This document shows, one piece after another, positions 52,146-60,890 of a DNA stretch of 64,000 nt (positions are counted from its first letter, which is position 1; each line of letters starts with the position of its first letter). The notes beneath the pieces are model-generated. The model saw only the letters and a program-made list of their open reading frames with translations, had not been told where the DNA came from and did not search any database. The translations under genes were made by a program, and so were the position numbers. Source of the stretch: Rikenellaceae bacterium (lineage in GTDB: Bacteria; Bacteroidota; Bacteroidia; Bacteroidales; Rikenellaceae); assembly GCA_015059955.1 (NCBI GenBank), contig SUZK01000002.1, positions 186,001 to 250,000 of the forward strand, in the 5' to 3' direction.

Positions 52146-55100
52146 TTAGAAGTTTATATTTGTGCCGAACATCACGGTACGTGACTGTGGGTAGTTGCCG
52201 TAGTCTACGCCGCCACCCACCTCAGGGTCGTAGCCCGAGTACTTGGTGATGGTGAAGAGGTTGCTTGCCGAGATGTAGAATCTCCAGCGCTGCATATGCA
52301 TCTTATCTGTCCACCTCTTGGGCAGGGTATAGCCTATGGTGACATCCTTGAGACGTAGGTATGAGCCATCCTCAACATAGCGGCTTGAGTTCTCGAAGTT
52401 ACGTGAGCTGCCCCAAGGGTTTGGTATCGAGCCCTTAGGATTTGTTATGCTCCACACATCGCGCATCGTGGTGCTGAGCGTAGCCTCCTGACCCTTACCC
52501 TCGGTACGAAGACGTAGAGCGTTGTATATCTCGTTGCCATAGACGCCCTGGAAGAAGATTGCTACGTCGAGACCCTTCCACTCAAGACCGAGGTTAAGAC
52601 CGTAGGTAAGCCATGGGAATGGGTTACCGATGTCCACAAGGTCGTCATCGTTGATAAGACCGTCACCATTCTGATCCTTGTAGCGTGCATCACCCGCATG
52701 CTCCGTGACGGTTAGTGCCGACTGTGCGTGCTGGTGCTCGAGTACCTCCTCGTTGGTGCGGTAGATACCCTCGTACTCGTAGCCCCACAAGGTCCATAGT
52801 GCCAAGCCCTTGTCGCAGATAGAGCGGTCGCCATAGACGCGCTCACCACCATTGAGAGCCGTAAGTTCGTTCTTGATGAATGACATGTTCCCGCTAATCG
52901 AGTAGTTGACTTCGCCCACGCGGTTGTAGTGTGCCAATGTAATTTCGAGACCCTTGTTCGATACCGTACCTACGTTTGCTGTCGACGAGTAGCGGTTGCC
53001 GACGTGTGCAGGAGCTGCCACCGAGAGTAGCATATCCTTCGTGTCGCGCTTGAAGAGGTCGACAGTGGCGATAAGCTTGCCATCCCACATGCCGAGGTCG
53101 ACACCCACGTTAATCTGCTCGGTGGTCTCCCACTTACCGCCAGTATTCACATAGGTAAGTACCGTTGCACCTGGCATAAGCTCTTGGTTGACGCCGAGAG
53201 GGTAGTCCACAAAGGTGGGACCAGCGTTGAACATAAGCTGTGTGAAACTGTTGCTACCAATCTTGTCGTTACCAATCTGTCCCCAACCTACGCGCAACTT
53301 GAGGTTGTCCAATATCTCGTTGTCGCGCAAGAAAGGCTCTTCCGAGATGCGCCATGCTATGGCCGTTGATGGGAAGTAGCCCCAAAGGTTTTGGGGGAAC
53401 TTCGACGAGGCGTCGGCACGGAAATTAAGGGTTATAAGGTAGCGATTGTCGTATGAGTAGTGCAGACGACCCAAGAGAGAGAACATGCGTGTACGGCTTG
53501 CTGAGTCGCCAGCCTCCGATTTATCCTCGGTAGACTGATTTAGATACCAGTTGTTAGGTGCAGGATTGGTGATAGTAGCGCCCGAACCACCTATCGAGTA
53601 GTAGTCGTACTGCTCGGTGGTCTGACCAACCATCGCCGTTAGCGAGTGCTTGCCCCAGTTGCCGTTATAGGTAAGTACGTTATCGTAGCGCATTGTGATG
53701 CCACGACTCATGTCGCGCGAGATAAAGTTCTTGTCGTTCTTATCGTAATCCGAGTAGTAGTACTTCTCCTTGAACGTACGCGACATGCCGTTGACAAGGT
53801 CCATGCTCACCTCCGAGCGGAGGGTAAGACCCTTGACGGGCTGAAGCTCGAGGAAGATATTGCCTATCCAACGCTCTGTCTTGTTTAGAGGATGCGACAT
53901 CTCAACCATCGAGAATGGGTTTGTCACGTTACGGAAGTTCGACGATGCTGCAATGCGACCGCTGAGGTCCTCGCCGAGGCTGTTCACCGAGCCAGCAGGG
54001 TAGTGCGTAGGGTCCCAAGGTGCCATGGCTATGGCCGCTGAGAGTATCGATGCACCAGGGCTTGAGCTGTTGTTCATGGCGTTGCGACCCTCGGAGGTTA
54101 CAAACGAGATGTTCTCGCCAATCTTGAGCCACTTGGTGATGGTGTAGGTGGTATTCGAGCGCAGTGTGAAACGCTTGAAGTTAGAGCCCATGATTGTACC
54201 ATCCTGGTCGAAGTAGCTGGCGCTGAGGGCATATGTCGTCTTCTCGCCTCCACCAGATACCGAGACGTGGTAGTTTTGGATTACGGCATTCGACTTGAAA
54301 ACCTCATCCTGCCAGTCGGTATTGATTGCCGAGTAGTCGAGGCCCGAGGGGTTTGCATCGCTCTTTATTACGGGGTAGAACGTGCTGCTGCCGAGCTTGT
54401 ATGTCGAGAGCCACTGGTTGAAGCCATTCTGATTGAAGTAGTTAATCTGAGACTGCTGACCCTGCATCGTCACCTCGGTACGTGCCTGCTCCTCGGCGCC
54501 CATCAAGTCGAGCTTGTTCCAACGATTTTGAATACCTACGTAGGCGTTAAATTCGACATTTACCTTTGACTTCTGTGTGCCACTCTTCGTGGTGATGATG
54601 ATAACACCGTTGGCACCACGCGAACCGTAGATAGCCGTAGATGAGGCATCCTTCAAAATTTCTGTCGAGGCTATGTCGTTGGGGTTTAGGTAGTTGATGT
54701 CCGATGTGATTACGCCATCAACAACATATATTGGCGACGAGTCATTCACCGTGCCGATACCACGGATGCGTACCTCAGCGCCAGCACCAGGCTGTCCCGA
54801 TGAGGCGTTCACCGTGACGCCTGCGGCACGTCCTTGCAACGCCTTGTCGATACCTGCTGCGGGGGTCTTGATAAGCTCATCTCTTGATATCGAGGTCACA
54901 GCACCTGTAACGTCACTCTTGCGCATCGTACCGTAGCCGATGGCGACCACCTCGTCCATCATTGTCGCGTCGCTCTGCATGACAACATCTATGCGAGTGG
55001 TTGTTGGCGATGCCTTACGTACTACACGGCTATATCCGATGTAGGAGTATTCGATGGTGTGCTCAGCCGCCGATGGCAGAGTAATCACATAGTGTCCGTT

Positions 55101-55265
55101 GACATCGGTTGATGTTCCGGTGAATGTGCCTTGGATTGCCACTGTCACACCGATAAGAGGCTGCCCATCCTCCTCGGAGGTGACCACACCCTCTACCTTG
55201 ACGCCCTGAGCATGGAGCGTCGTGGCGCAGATGGTGGCGAACAGAATAAGTATGAGTCGTCTCAT
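52146..55265 (-). CDS. SusC/RagA-family TonB-dependent receptor of the beta-glucan locus
   Basis: This 1039-residue protein has a signal peptide (MRRLILILFATICATTLHA). A carboxypeptidase-like domain (about 25-100) is followed by a TonB-box region (MMDEVVAIGYGTMRKSD), a plug with VRIRGIGTVNDSSPIYVVDG and STAIYGSRGANGVIIITTKSG, and a 22-strand barrel ending in VMFGTNINF, a typical terminal aromatic. It imports oligosaccharides with the adjacent SusD. The order is SusC, SusD, binding protein, enzymes. Three AAAAGTGGA-type sites lie 180-340 bp upstream. Confidence 0.96.
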   Translation of the reverse strand: MRRLILILFATICATTLHAQGVKVEGVVTSEEDGQPLIGVTVAIQGTFTGTSTDVNGHYVITLPSAAEHTIEYSYIGYSRVVRKASPTTTRIDVVMQSDATMMDEVVAIGYGTMRKSDVTGAVTSISRDELIKTPAAGIDKALQGRAAGVTVNASSGQPGAGAEVRIRGIGTVNDSSPIYVVDGVITSDINYLNPNDIASTEILKDASSTAIYGSRGANGVIIITTKSGTQKSKVNVEFNAYVGIQNRWNKLDLMGAEEQARTEVTMQGQQSQINYFNQNGFNQWLSTYKLGSSTFYPVIKSDANPSGLDYSAINTDWQDEVFKSNAVIQNYHVSVSGGGEKTTYALSASYFDQDGTIMGSNFKRFTLRSNTTYTITKWLKIGENISFVTSEGRNAMNNSSSPGASILSAAIAMAPWDPTHYPAGSVNSLGEDLSGRIAASSNFRNVTNPFSMVEMSHPLNKTERWIGNIFLELQPVKGLTLRSEVSMDLVNGMSRTFKEKYYYSDYDKNDKNFISRDMSRGITMRYDNVLTYNGNWGKHSLTAMVGQTTEQYDYYSIGGSGATITNPAPNNWYLNQSTEDKSEAGDSASRTRMFSLLGRLHYSYDNRYLITLNFRADASSKFPQNLWGYFPSTAIAWRISEEPFLRDNEILDNLKLRVGWGQIGNDKIGSNSFTQLMFNAGPTFVDYPLGVNQELMPGATVLTYVNTGGKWETTEQINVGVDLGMWDGKLIATVDLFKRDTKDMLLSVAAPAHVGNRYSSTANVGTVSNKGLEITLAHYNRVGEVNYSISGNMSFIKNELTALNGGERVYGDRSICDKGLALWTLWGYEYEGIYRTNEEVLEHQHAQSALTVTEHAGDARYKDQNGDGLINDDDLVDIGNPFPWLTYGLNLGLEWKGLDVAIFFQGVYGNEIYNALRLRTEGKGQEATLSTTMRDVWSITNPKGSIPNPWGSSRNFENSSRYVEDGSYLRLKDVTIGYTLPKRWTDKMHMQRWRFYISASNLFTITKYSGYDPEVGGGVDYGNYPQSRTVMFGTNINF

Positions 55266-55444
55266 AGAGTATTGTGTGTTTGGTTTTTGCCCTGTGATTG
55301 GTTATCTGTTGCAGAAATTTACTTTGTAAAATTAATGTTTTTTCTTGGAAAATCATAGTATTGTAACATACAATGTAGAGAACTTTCTCAATAAATGATT
55401 GCAATGTGTTGGTAATCAGATGCTAATATATTAATTCGTTTTGT

Positions 55445-55604
55445 AAAAAGTGGAGAGTGATTTGATGACAGGCTGTTGGCTCTTGTGTTATTAGATGCGG
55501 ACAGGCTCGCCATGTTATACCACTTTTTGGAAGTTGGTCGACTAATGTAAGTGTCGATAAATCAGCATGTTATAATGCGATGTTTTTTTTACTGTCCACT
55601 TATT
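55445..55604. promoter_or_regulatory. Three AAAAGTGGA-type boxes between susC and the 47-residue gene
   Basis: AAAAAGTGGA at 55445-55454 (plus), CCACTTTTT at 55520-55528 and TCCACTTATT at 55595-55604 (both on the minus strand as AAAAAGTGG and AATAAGTGGA). Cores are 72 and 76 bp apart, as at 1908-2068. The gap 55266-55715 has no gene. For the plus-strand gene, TAACTTTA at 55639 is a poor promoter candidate. Confidence 0.4.
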
Positions 55605-55715
55605 CGCGTTATGCGACATAAATTCGCCAAAAATTTAGTAACTTTACGATGGTTAATTTACAAAATATTGATTTTTGTTGAAAAATAGATTAATAATATA
55701 AAAACTTTTTAGACT

Positions 55716-55859
55716 ATGAAAAAGGATTACAAATCTCCAGATTTGGAGCAGCTCAACATTGAGGTGGAGCGTGGCTTTGAGGGCTCGGAGCCATGGTACG
55801 AAGAGGGCGGTAAGGGCGATTTCACCTACGGCACCGAAACTGAAGATAGATGGGAATAA
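55716..55859 (+). CDS. 47-residue acidic peptide, YxxP...VExGFxxS family, member 1
   Basis: ATG at 55716 to TAA at 55859 gives 47 residues, beginning MKKDYKSPDLEQL and ending ETEDRWE. No signal peptide or membrane segment. It shares with the gene at 60891-61034 the pattern Y-x2-P-[DE]-[LI]-[ED]-x6-V-E-x-G-F-x2-S at exactly the same spacing, although the rest differs. It is 36 bp upstream of, and codirectional with, the 914-residue lipoprotein gene. Its function is not known to me. A conserved front and a variable Gly/acidic tail would suit a precursor peptide or a small partner protein; this is speculation. Confidence 0.7.
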   Translation: MKKDYKSPDLEQLNIEVERGFEGSEPWYEEGGKGDFTYGTETEDRWE

Positions 55860-55895
55860 TCAACCTAAGAATTAATAATCAAAACGGATACAGAT

Positions 55896-58640
55896 ATGAA
55901 ACGAATCTTTAAGTCGATGATGTTCATGGCAGCCTTTGCCTTGTCGCTTGGCGCTATGACAGCTTGCTCGGAGGATGGTACTGATACTCCCAACAAGCCT
56001 AATGATGACAATACCGAGGAGCCTAAGCCAGAACCGGAGCCTACAACTGTAAGCTACGTCGTTGAGGCTGTGATTGGTGATGACGCTACCCGCGTGGCGC
56101 TCAACGATGGCGAGAGCCTCAAGTGGTTGGATACCGATAAGGTCGTTGCTTGGTACGTGGGTGCTGATGGCAGCGCATCGTATGCCTTGCGCGAGGAGCA
56201 GACTATCGCCTCTATTGCGGAGGATGGCAAGGGTACATTCAACTTCGCAGCAATGCCACAGGGAGGTAAGGCTTGGATTGCCTACGGCTCGAATGCTGCA
56301 TACGATGGTTGCTCGGCACGTAAGGTAGAGCTTAACTACAACGCTGCTCAGACACAGGCTGCTGCTGGCGCTATCAACCCTGAGTATGTGCGTATGGTCA
56401 GCGGTCGTATCGACGTTCCCGTAGTGGAGGAGGGTCAGACAGAGATTAAGATGGAGGCACAGTTCGATATTGTGGGTACTATACTTCGCTTCTTGCCTTA
56501 CTCGGCAACAGGCGTATATGCCGATGAGCAGATTAAGTCAGTAGAGCTTGTATCGGTAGATAACCCTATCGCAGGTGCAGGTGCTGCTATCGCTCGTAAC
56601 TATGCTGACTACTACACAACTGAGCAGGGCTACAAGTGGCATACAACCGATGCTGCGGTATTTGCTGACGAGGCTGTAATCTTCTGGGATGCTACATCTA
56701 AGAGCATCGTAACAACGCTTACTACACCTCTTGCATTGGATGGTCTTACATCGGCAGAGACACCAGGTAACGGCATCTATATGGCTGTTCCTCCTGTAAG
56801 CGTGGGTGGCTACAAATATGTTGTGACTACCGATAAGGCTAAGTATACGTTCGACGCTTCGGAGACTGCATACAAGTTTGAGGATAACAAGCTCAAGAAC
56901 GTATTGCTCGACATTGAGAAGGCAACACGTCTTGACCTCGATGCAGTGAAGGGCGACTTGCAGTATATCGGTGACCTTAACGCTGCTTTGCAGAAAATCT
57001 CGTGCGACGGCGTAACAGATAGAGATGGAGGTTACTGGTATGCTCAGACACGCGACACTGGTGCTGATTGGGTAAATCGCGAGGGCGCACAGAATACGCA
57101 GTTCTACACAGGCGTAGAGTTCGAGTGTATCGACAATGCTACTGGCGAGGCTGCTGAGTGGCTCACAGTATCATACCGCACCGATGGTAACACTCACTGG
57201 TTTATCACCGCACAGCCTAACGAGGATACCGCAGAGCGCTCTGCAACCGTAACGGCTACATTCCCCGATGTTGATGGCTACATCGTAACTGAGGCTTGCC
57301 GCACTAAGGTTATCACCATAACACAGGGTGGCTTCACAACATCTAAGATCTTGACGTTTGGTGGTGGTGTAGGCGACCAGGTAATCTCTGGCGCTGGTGT
57401 TGACAAGCTGAGCCTTGGCTGGTGCGTAATCGCAGTAAATGGTACTTATGCTGAGTCTTGGGGCGATGATAGAAACAACGAGCAGTTGCTTTATAGCAGC
57501 GTTGTTATCGAGTGCCGCGAGGGTGCTGCAAATGGCCCTATCGTTGATTGGCTCACGGTAGAGTATGGCAAGGATGCTGAGGGTAAGCACAACTCTACAC
57601 ACCTTCTTGCAACAGCTTCTGAGAATAACACTGGCGCAGAGCGTAAGGCTTTGGTATGTTGCACATATAACGCTCCTGAGGGCTACGAGTTCGAGGGTGG
57701 TGCTAAGTCGGCATTCAGGCAGTTCTTCGTAACTCAGCCATCTAACTCTGGCGTTAAGAGTATTGAGTTCTGGGGTGCCCTCGGCGCAGAGTTCCAGCAC
57801 GATGCGGCAGCACAGCAGGATTGGGGCTTGAGCTATTGGGTAATCAAGGTTGATGGCGCAGATGCTACCGATTGGGGTGGCGACTCGCGCAACGAGCAGT
57901 TGCTCTATGGCAGCGCTGAGTTCAAGTGCTACGACTACACTAATGGTGTGCGTGGCGCTGAGGTTGACTGGGTAAAGGTTGACTATAAGCGTGATGGCGA
58001 TGGTAAGGTTATCGACACATGGTGGTTGGCCGATATCGAGGCTAACACAGGCGCTGCACGTGCTTGCGAGGTGGTATGTACATTCCCTGAGCACGAGGGT
58101 TACACATATAAGAATGGTCAGAATGTTAAGTCGACGATTATCCGTCAGGCTGGCACATCTGCTGGTGGCGACGAGGGTGGCAACGAAGGTGGTGACGACC
58201 CTGTTGTTGAGGGCTTCTCATACACTATCTTCAACAATGCTGCTGATGGCTCTAAGGGTACAGGCTTTGGCCCTGGTGCTGGCTCAGTAGGCGACTGGTA
58301 TCGCTTCGAGAATATCACTATCAATGGTAAGACCTACACCCCTGGTGATGAGATTAAGAACCTCGCATCTAACACCGAGCTTATGTCTGAGCTTATGGCT
58401 AAGGCATTTAGCTTTGGTGAGATTACCAATGACGATGTTCAGATTCCTGGCACAGACCCACTTACCACTAACCCTGAGAGCTTCGTAACGCTTGAGCCAT
58501 GGAGCAATGGTGGTGCAGCAATCTATGTTCGCATCGTGCTTACGGCTAACGACTCTGGCGCACGCCGCACATTCAAGATTATCACTAAGGATGGCGAGGG
58601 CGCACAGAAATCATCGGTAGTTTACTTCCAGAATAACTAA
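55896..58640 (+). CDS. Large multidomain lipoprotein with tandem BACON-like modules
   Basis: This 914-residue lipoprotein has lipobox AMTAC (Cys24), then a Pro/Glu linker. A fimbrillin-like region covers about 50-345 (VVEAVIGDDATRVALNDGESLKW, with later GYKYVVTTDKAKYTF). Three modules of about 125-145 residues follow (about 350-485, 487-622 and 624-765). Each opens with a short beta stretch, then has an acidic NEQLLYxS-type motif (modules 2 and 3), DWLTVxY or DWVKVDY, a Glu/Ala-Arg turn (TAERSATVTATF, GAERKALVCCTY, GAARACEVVCTF) and a closing TQ or RQAG strand like BACON domains. A Gly-rich linker and a C-terminal domain of about 130 residues complete it. Surface adhesin or binding protein is likely; no enzyme motif seen. 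Confidence 0.8.
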   Translation: MKRIFKSMMFMAAFALSLGAMTACSEDGTDTPNKPNDDNTEEPKPEPEPTTVSYVVEAVIGDDATRVALNDGESLKWLDTDKVVAWYVGADGSASYALREEQTIASIAEDGKGTFNFAAMPQGGKAWIAYGSNAAYDGCSARKVELNYNAAQTQAAAGAINPEYVRMVSGRIDVPVVEEGQTEIKMEAQFDIVGTILRFLPYSATGVYADEQIKSVELVSVDNPIAGAGAAIARNYADYYTTEQGYKWHTTDAAVFADEAVIFWDATSKSIVTTLTTPLALDGLTSAETPGNGIYMAVPPVSVGGYKYVVTTDKAKYTFDASETAYKFEDNKLKNVLLDIEKATRLDLDAVKGDLQYIGDLNAALQKISCDGVTDRDGGYWYAQTRDTGADWVNREGAQNTQFYTGVEFECIDNATGEAAEWLTVSYRTDGNTHWFITAQPNEDTAERSATVTATFPDVDGYIVTEACRTKVITITQGGFTTSKILTFGGGVGDQVISGAGVDKLSLGWCVIAVNGTYAESWGDDRNNEQLLYSSVVIECREGAANGPIVDWLTVEYGKDAEGKHNSTHLLATASENNTGAERKALVCCTYNAPEGYEFEGGAKSAFRQFFVTQPSNSGVKSIEFWGALGAEFQHDAAAQQDWGLSYWVIKVDGADATDWGGDSRNEQLLYGSAEFKCYDYTNGVRGAEVDWVKVDYKRDGDGKVIDTWWLADIEANTGAARACEVVCTFPEHEGYTYKNGQNVKSTIIRQAGTSAGGDEGGNEGGDDPVVEGFSYTIFNNAADGSKGTGFGPGAGSVGDWYRFENITINGKTYTPGDEIKNLASNTELMSELMAKAFSFGEITNDDVQIPGTDPLTTNPESFVTLEPWSNGGAAIYVRIVLTANDSGARRTFKIITKDGEGAQKSSVVYFQNN

Positions 58641-58663
58641 TTTGCTGAAGTAACTTACGCTTC

Positions 58664-58703
58664 ACTACCCCCCAGGAGGAGAGCCTCTTGGGGGTAGTTT
58701 TTG
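58664..58703 (+). terminator. Terminator after the 914-residue lipoprotein gene
   Basis: ACTACCCCC pairs with GGGGGTAGT, with CCAGGAGG/CCTCTTGG extending the stem by wobble, followed by TTTTTG. Confidence 0.85.
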
Positions 58704-58875
58704 TCTAACGGAACTTAGGATTTCGTTAAATCTCTTAACATTCCCTAATTTCGGTAACCCTCAAAGTGGCCATTGTTTGAACAAAAAATGGAAGTAAATA
58801 GCGTCGCTTAGCACCAACGAGCAATAAACACCCAACCAAAACGTTATCCTACAAGAGATACGAATATTTAATAGC

Positions 58876-58911
58876 GTCTGCCAATTCTCTATTATTGATA
58901 TTTAGGCAGAC
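58876..58911 (+). other. Hairpin in the S41 peptidase leader
   Basis: GTCTGCC (58876-58882) and GGCAGAC (58905-58911) can pair across a 22-nt AT-rich loop, 18 bp before the start codon. The rest of 58704-58929 is AT-rich with no recognised promoter. Confidence 0.4.
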
Positions 58912-58929
58912 TCATCAACTCGTTGTTAT

Positions 58930-60363
58930 ATGAAATGGCTATTGTTGCTTTGTCTGCCACTTTGTGTAGACACCTCGTGGGCACAAACCTCTGGTGAAAC
59001 TCTTGATATTGAGAGTATCAAGCGACGTTCGGTTGCTGTGAAAGATAGTGCTGCAGCTATCTGTGACCTTCAGACGGCACATTATGGTGATTGGGACGAT
59101 TTGCCAATTAGTGCGACACATCCTACTGTTGATTCGCTGCTGACCCCGACAATAAAGGCGGAGCTGCTTCAGCAGATAAACATACGCTGCGCACAATTGG
59201 GTAAGGATACGCTGCTAACCTCTGATTTGTTTTACATATTACGTCCCTATATCGACTGGCTGCACGACACCGACCCACACTATCGTATAGGTGCCAGAAT
59301 ACCAATTGACGCTCGTGTCTACAAGACCAAGAGGGACTTCCTTAAAAAACGTCGAGGTCTTGGTTTCAACTTGCTGATGGTTGAAGATACCTTAATTGTA
59401 AACACCTCCGTAAACCCACTATTTCATAGAGGAGATATGATTGTTGCGATTAATGGCATAAAATCATCCGAAATGTTTGAATACAATTACCACGATCGTT
59501 ACACCTCGCCTGATTTTTTGCTGCAAAACTACTATTTTCAGCATCTTCCAAAGGATTATACTATACAGCTAATTCGTAATGGTGAGCTGATGACGATAAC
59601 AACAGAGGGTATGAAGTCCCAAAAAGCCTCTTCATCGTTAGCGTTTGAGGAGTCAATGGATAATAATATTCGTATATACGACTCGGCTAAATGTGGTTAT
59701 ATCGCATTGCCGAAGTTCACTCGCTTTTATAATCCGAGAATTATCAAAGTCTTGCAATCAAATATTGAAAAGTTCAAGGCGAAGGGTTGCAAAAACATTA
59801 TCCTCGACCTCAGATACAATACAGGTGGTAGTGGGTATATGTTTGATAACCTTTTATCTCTGTTTATCAATCGCCACACAATCCCCTATATGAAATCGCA
59901 AAGAGTTAGAGTTTCTCCGCAAACAGAAGCCGACTATGAGTTTATTACGGAGGATATGGTGGGGCAAACAATCGCATTACCCGATAGTTGTGTAGTGAAG
60001 ACAATCGAACTCAATCCTGAGTTATATATGTGCGATGATGTGCATATCTACATTTTAATGAGCAAAAATACATCCTCGATAGCAGCTTCATTCTGTAACA
60101 TATTGCAATACAACGCATCTGCTACATTAGTAGGAGAATCGCTTTGGCGCAATGCCCTTCGTTATGGGGAGGCCGTGACAGGAGATGTATGGTTTTCGTC
60201 GCTGTTGTACGAAACATCGGTATCGACTACTGAGTATGATGAATATACCCTTGCTGTTGATGGAGTATTGATGCCCGACATTGCTATTCCATATGTGGCC
60301 GAAGATTACCTTTCGGGGAAGGATGCAATGTTGGAGAAATTGTTGGATATTATAAAAAATTAG
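58930..60363 (+). CDS. S41-family peptidase (C-terminal-processing type), secreted
   Basis: This 477-residue protein has a signal peptide (MKWLLLLCLPLCVDTSWAQ). A helical N-terminal part is followed by a PDZ-like region (about 135-225, HRGDMIVAINGIKS) and an S41 core (about 235-470) with GYIALPKFTRFYNP, ILDLRYNTGGSGYMFDNLL and LMSKNTSSIAASFCNI, where the serine of the S-x-A-A motif is the likely nucleophile. Relatives (including tricorn-type and CtpA peptidases) cleave secreted proteins at their C-termini. Codon use is more AT-rich than in the neighbours, hinting at later acquisition. It stops 14 bp before the tRNA-derived repeat segment. Confidence 0.85.
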   Translation: MKWLLLLCLPLCVDTSWAQTSGETLDIESIKRRSVAVKDSAAAICDLQTAHYGDWDDLPISATHPTVDSLLTPTIKAELLQQINIRCAQLGKDTLLTSDLFYILRPYIDWLHDTDPHYRIGARIPIDARVYKTKRDFLKKRRGLGFNLLMVEDTLIVNTSVNPLFHRGDMIVAINGIKSSEMFEYNYHDRYTSPDFLLQNYYFQHLPKDYTIQLIRNGELMTITTEGMKSQKASSSLAFEESMDNNIRIYDSAKCGYIALPKFTRFYNPRIIKVLQSNIEKFKAKGCKNIILDLRYNTGGSGYMFDNLLSLFINRHTIPYMKSQRVRVSPQTEADYEFITEDMVGQTIALPDSCVVKTIELNPELYMCDDVHIYILMSKNTSSIAASFCNILQYNASATLVGESLWRNALRYGEAVTGDVWFSSLLYETSVSTTEYDEYTLAVDGVLMPDIAIPYVAEDYLSGKDAMLEKLLDIIKN

Positions 60364-60376
60364 ACAGTAAGACACA

Positions 60377-60545
60377 ATTGACATTTTCTTTAAAGCGGAG
60401 GGCACTGGATTCGAAGCGCAGGGCGCAAGCCCAAGCTCGCGGGGATACCTCTTAAAAATACGCAGGCCAAAGGCCGAGTAATAAACCTATGTAATATCCC
60501 CGCAACCAGCCTTAAGTGAGAGTCAGCTCCAAAGAAAATGTCAAT
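60377..60545 (+). repeat. 169-bp hairpin-rich segment with a duplicated tRNA-Ser 3' end
   Basis: The ends ATTGACATTTTCTTT (60377-60391) and its exact complement (60531-60545) form a 15-bp inverted repeat. Inside, 60396-60415 repeats the last 20 bases of tRNA-Ser (antisense on this strand) and the flank ATTGACATTTTC is also a direct repeat of 60632-60643. Other stems are GGGC-GCAA-GCCC (60421-60432), GCGGGGATA/TATCCCCGC (60439-60447, 60495-60503) and GGCC-AAA-GGCC between them. It could be a structured RNA, an attachment-site remnant or a decayed second tRNA-Ser. Confidence 0.6.
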
Positions 60546-60559
60546 CGTGAGTCACGTCA

Positions 60560-60608
60560 TTGTTTTATATTGCGGTGTATGCTCGCATAAAACTGCGATA
60601 TAAAACAA
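60560..60608. other. Imperfect hairpin between the repeat segment and tRNA-Ser
   Basis: TTGTTTTATATTGC (60560-60573) pairs with GCGATATAAAACAA (60595-60608), with one mismatch. The palindrome CGTGAGTCACG lies just before it (60546-60556). Its role is unknown. Confidence 0.45.
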
Positions 60609-60612
60609 AAAA

Positions 60613-60631
60613 GACCGAGCTTAACTCGGTC
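60613..60631 (-). terminator. Terminator of tRNA-Ser
   Basis: GACCGAG/CTCGGTC stem with TTAAG loop, followed by TTTTTTGTTTTA on the minus strand, 21 bp past the tRNA end. Confidence 0.9.
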
Positions 60632-60651
60632 ATTGACATTTTCATTATAAG

Positions 60652-60738
60652 CGGAGGGCACTGGATTCGAACCAGCGGATACCTTACGATATCGGCAGTT
60701 TAGCAAACTGCTGGTTTAAGCCACTCACCCAACCCTCC
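60652..60738 (-). tRNA. tRNA-Ser(GCT)
   Basis: The 87-nt sequence on the minus strand begins GGAGGGTTGGGTGAGTGG and ends GCCCTCCG. The acceptor stem pairs (last pair G-T), the anticodon arm GCAGT-TTGCTAA-ACTGC carries anticodon GCT, the long variable arm GATATCGTAAGGTATC is the class II feature of serine tRNA, and the T loop is TTCGAAT. The discriminator is G, typical of serine tRNA. CCA is not encoded. Confidence 0.97.
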
Positions 60739-60890
60739 TTAAACCATCTCTACGAAAGAGTGGTGCAAATATACGACTATTTTTGAAATCTACAAAATTT
60801 TAACGAAATAATTTCTGCGCGCCACCATCTGCCACCTCTCACTCGGCATATCTTCTATCGCCGAACGAGAGGCGCGATGTCGTCTGAGGC

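Noticed and set aside
57171..58094. 307-codon open frame on the minus strand within the 914-residue lipoprotein gene
   Set aside because: Antisense to a gene with clear repeats; rich in Cys and Leu with no known pattern.
60377..60545. tmRNA or complete second tRNA
   Set aside because: The tRNA match stops at the T loop; no anticodon arm, no paired acceptor, and no tmRNA tag frame can be found.
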